This document shows, in pieces, positions 45,540-54,486 of a DNA stretch of 64,000 nucleotides (its first letter is position 1; the number at the start of each line of letters is the position of its first letter). Position numbers and translations under genes: made by a program. The stretch comes from Pseudeuparius sepicola (lineage: Eukaryota; Arthropoda; Insecta; Coleoptera; Anthribidae). The DNA lies in contig OY987306.1 in the NCBI GenBank assembly GCA_963920635.1, positions 11,240,001 through 11,304,000 on the forward strand, in the 5' to 3' direction. The notes beneath the pieces were generated by a model. It did no database searches. It saw only the letters and a program-made list of their open reading frames with translations, and was not told the DNA's origin.

Positions 45540-46975
45540 GCGCCATTTCGGACTAAATTATTATTTTTGAATATATAAATTTCTCGCGCTAATATATTTT
45601 TTTAATATGATATTTATAGAAATTTGCGTGAATAATCTTTTTTTAGTCAATATATTACGCATCGCCCAAAAGTATATATTGCAGTAAACGCAAAAAAATA
45701 TATCAAAACACGATATATTAATTTGGTGCGCCAATATATAATAATTTAGGGTACCACCGGTCATCACCAGAGGGCGCGGCGCATCCCTAAAGTGCACCGG
45801 TAACGCTGCAGCAGAAAGCGCAGAAGCCCGAAGTCGAAGTGATTATAATTACCGACGTACTGGATGTTCTTTTTCTGTGTCAGGTTTGGGATTTGATGTT
45901 TTGTGGTGTATAACCCCACAATCATCTTACATCATATTAGTTTCGCGCCCGCATGATCGTTTTCGTTTCGCCTTCGTTTTGTTGTAGGAAGTGGCTATTT
46001 ATTTATACGTCCGACGTATATAAAAGTCGGTATACGTCTTGCACTCTCATTGGTGGATTGAGTCACGTGACTACATTTAACTCCGTACACGTCCGAAGCC
46101 GAAGTAAACATTTGATATTGAATTGATACGTCTACGTCGGAAGCCGTCGAAAGTGCATTTTTCTCAAGCATCTTTGCAATAAGGAGCGTATTCCCTCCTT
46201 TTTGGGGGATAAGCGCTGCCGTATGAAAAAAGAAGGGGACATTCGCATCATATTGTGGCAGTCGGCAGCGATGCGCGCTGCCGTATGAAAAAAGAAGTGG
46301 TAATCTTTTCCAATGGTGTAACGTCGGGCGAAAATAGGGGATAGGAACCTATCTAGCCAAAATTTCAAGAAAATCGGGGGTGGGTTTTACACAGGGACCC
46401 TTTTTATTTTAGAGTCCCTGGTTTTACACCATTCTGCGCTTTCTGCTGCAGCGTTACCGGTGCACTTTAGGGATGCCCGGCGCGACCTCTGGTGACGACC
46501 GGTGGTACCCTAAATTATTATATATTGGCGCACCAAATTAATATATCGTGTTTTGATATATTTTTTTGCGTTTACTGTAATATATATACTTTTGGGCGAT
46601 GCGTAATATATAAATTTGACTAAAAAAAGATTATTCGCGCAAATTTCTATAAATATCATATACAAAAAAATATTTCGACTTCGGGCTTTTGCACTTTCTG
46701 CTGCAGCGTTGCCGGTGCACTTTAGGAATGCGCGGCGCGACCTCTGGTGACGACCAGTGGTACCCTAAATTATTATATATTGGCGCACCAAATTAATATA
46801 TCGTGTTTTGATATATTTTTTTGCGTTTACTGTAATATATTCTTCTGGGCGATGCGTAATATATAAATTTGACTAAAAAAAGATTATTCACGCAAATTTC
46901 TATAAATATCATATTAAAAAAATATATTAGCGCGAGAAATTTATATATTCAAAAATAATAATTCAGTCCGAAATG
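45540..46975. mobile_element. Palindromic element with a duplicated right arm
   Basis: The roughly 300-bp left arm (45540-45840; landmark GGGTACCACCGGTC, CACTTTAG inverse) is present twice, in tandem and inverted, on the right at about 46435-46680 and about 46690-46965. Each copy runs from TTTCTGCTGCAGCGTT to the AAATTTCTATAAATATCATA stretch. The centre (45850-46430) is GC-richer and contains TATATAAAAG, CACGTG and CATTGGTGG strings resembling promoter elements, plus the micro-hAT at 46392. No protein frame was recognised. Confidence 0.75.
46392..46420. mobile_element. 29-bp micro-hAT remnant with perfect 8-bp target duplication
   Basis: CAGGGACCC, a short AT stretch, then GAGTCCCTG: only the two ends of the 29153-30290 hAT family are left. 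The identical octamer GTTTTACA lies on each side (46384-46391 and 46421-46428). An extreme internal deletion that was still inserted as a unit, or that shrank after insertion, would give this. Confidence 0.85.
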
Positions 46976-47120
46976 GCGCCTCATAGCACACAACAAACCA
47001 TGGTATTTTTCCAAATTCTGATAAACTAAGTTTAAAGCAATCAGTTCTGTACACAAATTTCATTAAGAAATTTTTTCGGTAACTCTTAAGTAGTAATACA
47101 AAGAGAGTACGGGACCACTT

Positions 47121-47293
47121 TGACCTCAGTTGACCCCTTGATTCTGAGAGTCCCCTACGGCCCGAGGTCACGGCAGCAAAGTGGCTACGTCATGCCCGAG
47201 GTCACGTGACGTCACCGGATGACCCCAGTTGACCCCTAGATCCTGATAGGTTAACCTTTGACCTTTGGGCCACGTGTGACCCCCAGTTGACCC
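47121..47293 (+). promoter_or_regulatory. Cluster of nuclear-receptor half-sites, E-boxes and a CRE
   Basis: Within about 170 bp there are about nine TGACCY/AGGTCA half-sites: TGACCT at 47121 and 47259, TGACCC at 47131, 47220, 47230, 47277 and 47288, and AGGTCA at 47165 and 47199. Three neighbouring pairs are direct repeats with spacers of 4, 4 and 5 bases. CACGTG occurs at 47203 and 47271, and TGACGTCA at 47207, overlapping the first. The cluster is upstream of the small bicistron, so a regulated promoter is a reasonable inference. Confidence 0.6.
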
Positions 47294-47351
47294 CCCCCCC
47301 CACTCCAACGACGGGGCAACCCCCACTCCAACGGCTTGGTGGGGTGAGGTC

Positions 47352-47409
47352 TATATATTCGTGCGCAAGAGCAGTTTTCCCGTTATATACACTTACAATT
47401 TCCTACAGT
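47352..47409 (+). promoter_or_regulatory. Core promoter region of the small bicistron
   Basis: TATATAT at 47352-47358 is followed 20 bp later by GCAGTT, an arthropod initiator-like sequence at 47371. A second TTATATAC at 47383 is followed by ACAGTC at 47405. The spacing is slightly shorter than the usual 25-30 bp. The first ORF begins at 47429. Confidence 0.45.
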
Positions 47410-47428
47410 CTGATTTGCCGAGTTCAAA

Positions 47429-47737
47429 ATGCAGTCGTTCCTGAATCACCTGAACAAGAATTTGATCGTCAAGAAATTCGAAAGCGTTCAAAATATGGAC
47501 GTGGATGAAAATTTTCAAATCACGAGCGTGGACAAAGTGAACACGCAATACGGAGAGAAGGTCTACGTAGAGTTCGAAGAATTTAAGACGGTGCTGCCGC
47601 AACGATACACGGCCGAGTTTACGCCCCAACGGATCGAAGAAATTAATAGGGATATCGGTAACGGAAGGAGGTATTACATGAAGAGTCTTGGACCCGTCGG
47701 CCGATCTACAAATATCGAATTTATTGTAGAACCATGA
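47429..47737 (+). CDS. Small acidic protein, left-arm copy, function unknown
   Basis: 102 codons. The ATG has A at -3 and C at +4. Visible features: a short N-terminal helix-like segment (SFLNHLNKNLIVKKFES), then alternating strand-like segments with TSVDKVNTQYGEKVYVEF and TVLPQRY, then RRYYMKS and a C-terminal strand ending IEFIVEP. The YG-x-K-V-x-V...LP-x-R pattern reminds me of short OB-fold-like proteins repeatedly found in insect mobile elements, but I cannot name a family. The frame is kept identical in the other arm at 60170-60478. It is preceded by a promoter-like block and overlaps the next ORF by ATGA. Confidence 0.7.
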   Translation: MQSFLNHLNKNLIVKKFESVQNMDVDENFQITSVDKVNTQYGEKVYVEFEEFKTVLPQRYTAEFTPQRIEEINRDIGNGRRYYMKSLGPVGRSTNIEFIVEP

Positions 47738-47856
47738 CGAAGCTGGAGTACAGAAGAAAACTGCAACAATATTTGAAGAATTTAGAAGCATTGAAATATG
47801 AACTTATGTTATATGAAATTAAAATGAAGATAAAACATATTGACTTACACAATTAA
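47734..47856 (+). CDS. 40-residue helical basic peptide, overlaps the upstream ORF
   Basis: It starts at the ATG that overlaps the upstream TGA stop (ATGA at 47734-47737), a configuration used for termination-reinitiation. The peptide is rich in K, E, L and Y (YRRKLQQYLKNLEALKYEL, ending IKHIDLHN) and looks like a single amphipathic helix or coiled coil. The frame is preserved in the other arm. An AATAAA signal follows 6 bases after the stop. The function is unknown; a partner of the 102-residue protein is one possibility. Confidence 0.5.
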   Translation: MTKLEYRRKLQQYLKNLEALKYELMLYEIKMKIKHIDLHN

Positions 47857-47861
47857 TTTTT

Positions 47862-47867
47862 AATAAA
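47862..47867 (+). terminator. Polyadenylation signal AATAAA
   Basis: AATAAA lies just 3' of the second small ORF, with a GT-rich stretch (TTTTGTTGTGTTTTTTT) 13-30 bases on, a normal arrangement for cleavage and polyadenylation. It is mirrored at 60040-60045. Confidence 0.55.
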
Positions 47868-48256
47868 CGTTTAAAAATCTTTTGTTGTGTTTTTTTATAA
47901 GAATCTTTGTGTTGAAGGGAAAACACCTGAAGCATCATATTATAATAAAACTCTCACTCTAAGCAATAATATCACTCTATTCCACTGTTATGTGTATACA
48001 GGGTGATTCTTAACTTATACACATAAATTTGGAAAATTGTAGGTTATGTCAAGTAATGGCTAATAATGAAAAAAAAAGTCTAATAAAATTGTTATCGATA
48101 AGGTCTGCGTTTGTGATCTTATGAACCATAATTTTTAATTTATTTGTGCAAATAAACCCCGAATTGTTCAAGTCCACAAAATTATAACTCAGCTGTTGCG
48201 TCGCATCGGGTTACTCGCTGCGAACGCGTGACCGCATAGTAAATATATAGTAAGAG

Positions 48257-48392
48257 AAAACACGTGGAATAGTTCACGACAGACGCCTGCTTTGTTTGGT
48301 CGAGCACTCAGCGATTTTGCTGAAACCCCATATAGAACAATAGGCTACAAATTTCACCCAATTATCTTCTAAATAAAACTACGTGCCAGGAG
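48257..48392. other. 136-bp segment present only in the left arm
   Basis: Between TAAGAG and GAACGGAGG the left arm has about 136 extra bases; in the right arm the two flanks abut (near 59650). GAG is repeated at both junctions, as in a microhomology deletion. The lost piece includes one strand of the hairpin at 48377-48432, so the left arm is probably the ancestral state. Confidence 0.75.
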
Positions 48393-48432
48393 GAACGGAG
48401 GCCGAAGGCCTCCGTCCGACTGGCATGTAGTT
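48377..48432. repeat. GC-rich hairpin, complete only in the left arm
   Basis: AACTACGTGCCAGGAGGAAC pairs with the 3' side GTCCGACTGGCATGTAGTT, with a strongly paired core CGGAGGCC GAA GGCCTCCG. The stem is about 26 bp with a tight 3-base loop. In the right arm only the inner core survives. This is the most stable GC hairpin I see in either arm. Confidence 0.7.
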
Positions 48433-48979
48433 GCCCGAACAAAATCCACCCTTCCCCCTTGCACGCGTTTCGCGCATGCGCAGTTCCGCACTTTTGATAC
48501 CTATGAAAATTCGAAAAATTTTGAAATTTTTTATTCAAAAAATGTAATTTTAAAAAGGTCCTGATCCTATAATCCCGATAACATTTTGGGAAATTTTCAT
48601 TTTTTGACGGTGAAATGTACAAGACAAGACTCAGACGAATGTTTTATATACAAGTGCAGATAGAATTTTTTCGAGTGACTGATAAAAACAGTTATTATAA
48701 TAGTTAGTCGGAAGGCCCCAGATAACATAGGAAATTTTGTTTGAACAAAATCTGTAATAAAAATCCAAGACGTGAAAATGTAGGTAGAATTTTCGAATAA
48801 GTTTTGTATACCGGTAAAAATATATGTAAAGGTAAAAATAACGTCAGTTTCACTTGGAAAAAAATGATGAAAAAATTTCAGTAAAAAAAATACGATGTAG
48901 AGGTTGTACCAAAAAAAAATTGGAAATAATTATTTATTCCAGTAAAATATACACAAGACCGAAAAAGGTAATTGCGCGG

Positions 48980-50883
48980 CTGTCCCATTTTATACACCCT
49001 AGCTGTTTCAGTTCATCTCGTTTGGAAAAATTTTAGGGGTTATTACTTTTTTAAATACCGGTTTCCTCAACCTTATTTGAAAGTAAATATTTTTTAGTTC
49101 CCCACAGAAGGAAATAATGACGATATTTTATACCGGTGGATTCAAAAAATATATAAGGTTAGGAAAAAACCTTGGTAGGCAAACGCGGCTCTGCTGACCA
49201 GACAAAAAAAACCTTAGTCGACAAATAATGGCCTATAAGAAGGGTGCGTGATTCCACGTATCAGTTCGAGTGCTCCAAGATGCAAGTAAGTATATACCAG
49301 CTGTCCCATTTTTAAACAGCTAGATATTTGGAAACCTTTCGTAAAAAAATTCCCAAGGATTACATGAGCAAAAGAAAGAAAAAAATGTAAATATACCAGC
49401 TGTCCCATTTATAAACCGCTTGATATCTTGGAAACGAAAACTTATATAAAGGAAGTAAAAGCTATATCTTAATAGGCGGAGGACCGACTGTCATTCAGAC
49501 AGGTGAAAATTTTTTGTGATTTTTTGTAGAAGTTTTTTGCCAAAATTTTTTTTTGTCAATTTTTTTTGCCAAAATTTTTTTTTTGCCAAAATTTTTTTTT
49601 GCCAAAATTTTTTTTGGCAAAATTTTTTTTTACCAAAATTTTTTTTACCAAATTTTTTTTTTTGCAAAATTTGTTTTTGTCAAATTTTTTTTTGCAAAAT
49701 TTTTTTTCCCAAATTTTTTTTTCGTCAAAATTTTTTTCCCCAAATTTTTTTTTCGTCAAAATTTTTTTCCCCAAATTTTTTTTTCGTCAAAATTTTTTTT
49801 TGTCAAATTTTTTTTTTGCCAATTTTTTTTGCCAAAATTTCTTTTTGCCAAATTTTTTTTTGCCAAATTTTTTTTTGCCAAATTTTTTTTTGCCAAATTT
49901 TTTTTTTGTCAAAATTTTTTTTTTCATAATTTTTTTTGCCAAATTTTTTTTTTGTCAAAATTTTTTTTGTCAAATTTTTTTTTTGTAAAAATTTTTTTGA
50001 CATTTTTTTTGACAAATTTTTTTTTTTTCGAATTTTTTTTTGCCAATTTTTTTTTGCCAATTTTTTTTTTTGCCAAATTCTTTTTCGACAAAATTTTTTT
50101 TGACACAAATATAATTGCTAACGTTTAATTTGTTTACCCCATTTACGAAAATGATAACAAAATTGGATCAGACAAGATGTTTTTTCGAAGTATAGTTTTT
50201 AAACACAGGGTGCCACCACCGGTTTTACGATATAGGTTTCAAAATGCGACGCAAGTACATAAAAAAATACCCTAGAGATAAGAAAACAAAATACAACTCA
50301 CCGAAAGATTCTTGATGATGTATAAAAAGAAATCAGGTTACATCTAATGCCCCAGACAGTAAAATAAACATCCCCGAGCTATCAGATATAACCAAACATC
50401 ATTTTTCTAACGGCACAGTCATTTTCACGGGAAAAACAACCAGTAACCGTTCAAATTCCATAGATAGGTACTGCCGTAATCCAAAATTTCACTGAACTAC
50501 GCGTATCTATTATACTGAAGTAGGTACTGATACACTTCCATCTTTCCAAAGAAAAACAAACACGAAACTCAGACTTTTCATATATTTATTACAACGCCTC
50601 GATAGAGTCTTTATCTGTGGCCACGACCGAGAATCTACTGAAGCAAGTGCGACGCATAGGACGTGAAAAGTGCCGAGTTGGTTTTATTAAACAATGAAAC
50701 TTATACCTACGTATATATAAAATAAATGAGAAATATGCCAGAGATGTGAAACCTAATTGTGTTGCAAGTTTGAGGGTCCAAAAAAAAAATATTGGCTTTA
50801 ATTTTTTAAGGTGAGAAACACATCTAACAGCCAATTTGGAAATATACAAGGCAAAAAAAGTAGTGATGTGGCTGTCCCATTTT
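48980..50883. repeat. Recurrent CTGTCCCATTT motif
   Basis: CTGTCCCATTT (or with one T less) appears at 48980, 49301, 49400 and 50872. Two of the copies sit in roughly 48-bp repeats with ATATACCAG before and a GATAT...TTGGAAAC segment after (about 49291-49340 and 49388-49436). All are mirrored in the right arm. Confidence 0.65.
49508..50108. repeat. T-tract array with GCCAAAA/GTCAAAA spacers, left arm
   Basis: About 40 units of roughly 13-17 bases, each a run of 6-10 T followed by GCCAAA, GTCAAA, or similar. All T-runs are on the plus strand here; the mirror array at 57948-58512 has A-runs on the plus strand. The long phenylalanine-rich or lysine-rich frames are artefacts of this repeat. Array lengths differ between arms (about 600 against 565 bp). 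Confidence 0.9.
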
Positions 50884-52429
50884 ATGTTTTATACAGGTTG
50901 GGTTATTTTAGAATAGTTGTTCAATAGACCGAGACAACATCATAAACGCTTCCCGTTAGAACAGAATCTGATGAAAAGAAAAATTCCATCTGGGTCAAGC
51001 TACTACATAACCAAAATAAAAAATACTGAACGTTATAAAATTTAAAAAATCATATTTTCAACGGATTTTTATCCTCTGAAAATTGTTCTTGTGTAAAATT
51101 CAGTTTCACTGGGTCAAGCTAGGTGGTAACTATATAACCAAAAAAAAAATACTGAACGTTATAAAATTTAAAAAATCATATTATCAAGGGATTTTTGTCC
51201 TCTGAAAATTGGTTTTGTGTAAATTGAGTTTCAATAAGTTACTAATTGAGATAATAGGAAAAAAATCTTAAGAATCTCTTATAGAATTCTGAGACAACGA
51301 CCCTGAGAGTAAATATCATACAAAAATCTTTGTGCGTTGACTTTCAACTCAATTTAATAATTAGGTTTAATAATGACAATTTTCTCGATTATCTAGAATC
51401 AAAAATATTGCGAGTGGCAATTCACAATTTTCTAGATATCATGTGAAGCCTTAATTTTGCGTCGTAAGTTAGAGGATCCAAAAACATTGGCTTAAATTGT
51501 TTAGTAAATGCGATTAAATATGTTTAGTTTATCAACAGTTAATTGTAACAGCTTATAATCTTAGAAGCTAAACTCTTTAAAAAAATTTTTAGACAAAAAG
51601 TTGTAGTTTAATAATGGTCAGTTGGATTCCTTTTGAATCATGTTTGCATATTACCTACAAGGAGTTACAACCTCAAAACATAGAAATCGCTCATTTTAAA
51701 CCGATTTAATAAAAATTTCACCAAAACAATACTTTCACTCATATGATACACTTCTGATTAATAAAAAAGGCACCATAGGTAGTAATAATAAGATATTCAA
51801 CGGAATTTTTATCGACTGTTTGCCCATTTTGCTAGCTTTTGGGGGTATTCCTTGATATTTTAGACTGATAAAAATGAATAATAAAAATTTCACCAAAACA
51901 ATACTTTCACTCATATAATACACTTCTGATTAATAAAAAAGGCACCATAGGTAGTAGTAATAAGATATTCAACGGAATTTTTATCGACTGTTTGCCCATT
52001 TTGCTAGCTTTTGGGGGTATTCCTTGATATTTTAGACGGATAAAAATGAATAACTAAAATACAAAACGCACTGTTGACTTTACTTACGTGAATAGTAAGC
52101 CTATAATACGTATCGAAAACAGAGAAATATTCAGGTCAAGAAAAAAATGGCCTAATTTACAAGTTTGTAAATCAAAAACTACCTTTTGGCTTTTCATTTT
52201 GATGAGAAAATACGTCTAATTAGTAAGTCAAATAAATGGGACATCATGAAAGATATACTAATAATTGAACAAATGCTATCTTAGTTCTATAGGCAGAAAG
52301 GTACTATGGGTAGTAATAGTTTTGGGATCAAAAGACGACCTGTTAGCTTTTAAATTTGTTAAGAAAATACGTCTAATGAAATCGAAAGTAGTAACTAGGT
52401 TTTGGTTAACATTTCGTTAACGCGTTGAT
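50109..52429. other. AT-rich arm segment with internal duplications
   Basis: No gene was recognised. 51000-51120 and 51125-51240 repeat CTGAACGTTATAAAATTT and ATTTTTATCCTCTGAAAAT-like strings in direct orientation. 51710-51870 and 51885-52050 are nearly identical direct copies (TTCACCAAAACAATACTTTC to TATTCCTTGATATTTTAGAC). All are mirrored in the right arm (55620-57900). Confidence 0.65.
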
Positions 52430-53570
52430 GAATAAGAATGCAAGTGAAAAGTAGACCGAATTTCCCAAAAAACGGTGAGTGACCAAACAAGTTATTATAA
52501 AAAGTGGCTCGGGAGACCGATGTAACCTAGAAAACGCCTTTCCTTCGAATAGAAAGTAAAAAAAAGTTGCAAAATGGGACTTAGATGAATATTTGATGCA
52601 AGTGAAAAGTAGGCAGAATTTTCGAAAATCGGGGACGGATCAAAAAATATTAAGTTGATCGGGAGGTTGAGATAACCTATGAAACACCTTTCATTCCGAC
52701 AGAATCTGACAAAAAATTCCAAGAAAATTTTAGACGACTGTTTGCAAGTGAAAAGTATACATAATTTTTTTGAAAAAACTGAGACTGACCAAAAAAAATA
52801 GATATTAGAAAATTTTGCTCGGGAGATCGAGGTAACATAGAAAACGCCTTTCATCCGAATATAATCTGAAATAAATTCCGAGATGGGACTTAGACGAATG
52901 TTTGATGCAAGTGGAAAGTAGACCGAATTGCCGAAAAACGCGGGAGGTCGAGGTAACCTAGGAAAAACGCCTTTTATTCGAACAGAATCTGACAAAAAAA
53001 TCCAAGACGAATGTTTGATGCAATTGAAAGGTAGACAGAATTTTAGAAAAACGGCAACTGATCAAAAAATATATATTCGAAAATTTTGGTCGGGAGCCCG
53101 AGGTAACCTAGAAAACGCCTTTCGTTCTAACAGAATCCGACAAAAAAAATCCAAGACGGGATGGTAGTGGGACGAATGTTTGACGGAAGTTAAAAGTAGA
53201 CAGAATATTAAAAAACGAGAACCGACCAAATAGTTATTAGAAAAAGTGGCTCAGGAGGTCGAGGTAACCTAGGAAATGCCTTTAGTTTGAAAAGAATCTG
53301 ACAAACAAAAAATCCAAGACGAATATTTGATGCAATTGAAAGGTAGACAGGATTTTAGAAAAACGGCAACTGATCAAAAAAATATATATTCGAAAATTTT
53401 GGTCGGGAGCCCGAGGTAACCTAGAAAATGCCTTTCGTTCGAACAGAATCCGACAAAAAAATTCCAAGACGGGATGGTAGTTGGACGAGTGTTTGACGCA
53501 AGTTAAAAGTAGACAGAATATTAAAAAACGAGAACCGACCAAATAGTTATTAGAAGAAGTGGCTCGCATT
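52430..53570. repeat. Array of about seven 150-165-bp repeats, left arm
   Basis: A core GGGAGNNCGAGGTAACCTAG recurs at about 52510, 52659, 52825, 52944, 53093, 53249 and 53404. Each is followed by AACGCCTTTC, a TTCGAACAGAATCTGAC-like stretch and a CAAGTGAAAAGTAGACAGAA-like stretch. Diverged relatives occur further out in the arm near 48600-48800 and 50910-51000, so the arm may have grown by repeated duplication of this unit. Frames of up to 166 codons here follow the repeat and are not genes. Confidence 0.85.
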
Positions 53571-54486
53571 GGATTTGGGAGAGGTGTATCAAAGGCGGAT
53601 TAAGTCAGTTTTGACCAATGGTAATCGGTTCACCAGTCGATAACCTCTTGGTCACCGCGACAATAATGTTAGGTTAGGTTAACTACTTAAAAGAAATGTA
53701 AAGTAGCATCTCTGTGACGTCACAAGATTCCACAGTTGAGTTTGATCTGGTGTAAGTTGCGATTCTGGGAGTTGGAGGGTCCACGCACTTCCACACTCGT
53801 CAACGCTTCGTTAATGCGTCGTCAAAGATTCGTTAACGCGGTTATAACGCGTCTTAACGCATTGACGCGATGTTAAAGCTTCGTTAACGCTTTGTTAAAA
53901 CTTTGCTGACACGTCGTTAACGTTTCGTTAACGCGTTGTTCGTTAATGCGTTGTTCGTTAACGCATTGTTAACGAATCGATAACTAGTAGTTAACGCATG
54001 GATAACGCGTTGTTAACGCGTTGATAACGCTTCGTTAACGCGTAACGCATGGATAACGCTTCTTTCACGCGTTTAACACGTTGATAACGCTTCTTTCACG
54101 CGTTTAACGCGTTGGTAACGCCTCGTTAACGCGCTGTCAATCCTCGTTAACGCATTGTAAACGCTTCGTTAAAGCGTTTTTTAATTTGCATTATATACGT
54201 ATTTGACCAGTCATAATTAATTTAATAGTGAACGCGATTAGTCGACCACCACGCCAATAATGTTACGTAGATGGAAATAACTCTGGTGCAATGGTGTTAT
54301 ATTTTGCTAGACATCGGCCTCCCGAGCAACTTTTTCTAATAACTTTTAGGTCAGTCGAAGTTTTTTTTGGAAATGCTGTCTCTTTTTCATCTGCATCAAA
54401 TGAATATTTTTCTAAGTCATGTCTTGGAATTTTTTTTTGTCGAATTCTGTTCGAACGAAAGGCATTTCCTAGGTTACCTCGACCTC
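53567..54486. other. Asymmetric centre of the giant palindrome
   Basis: This about 0.9-kb spacer has no mirror partner. It contains a GTGACGTCAC site near 53716, AGGTTAGGTTAAC near 53671, the CGTTAACG-type array (53832-54165), and one additional 150-bp repeat unit at about 54300-54486 belonging to the right-arm array. Confidence 0.8.
53832..54165. repeat. Dense CGTTAACG-type array (iteron-like)
   Basis: About twenty TAACG cores in about 330 bp, mostly as GTTAACGC or ATAACGC and followed by GTTG or TTCG. At least eight are the full palindrome CGTTAACG (53832, 53882, 53915, 53926, 53956, 54032, 54123 and 54144, to within a base or two). Between 53991 and 54053 the cores are about 10-12 bp apart, one helical turn. 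One further TTTCGTTAACGCGTTGATGA copy sits at about 52411 and its mirror near 55628. The arrangement suggests cooperative binding of a protein. Confidence 0.85.

Noticed and set aside
49516..50128. Long phenylalanine-rich or lysine-rich open frames (up to 191 codons) and the mirror frames at 57908-58523
   Set aside because: They simply translate the T-tract/GCCAAAA array in several frames on both strands. There is no start context, codon bias or domain.
52495..52995. 166-codon frame duplicated exactly at 55058-55558, and the frames at 53282-53569 and 54367-54771
   Set aside because: They follow the 150-165-bp tandem repeat with the same residues recurring per unit. Identity between copies reflects arm identity, not coding constraint.
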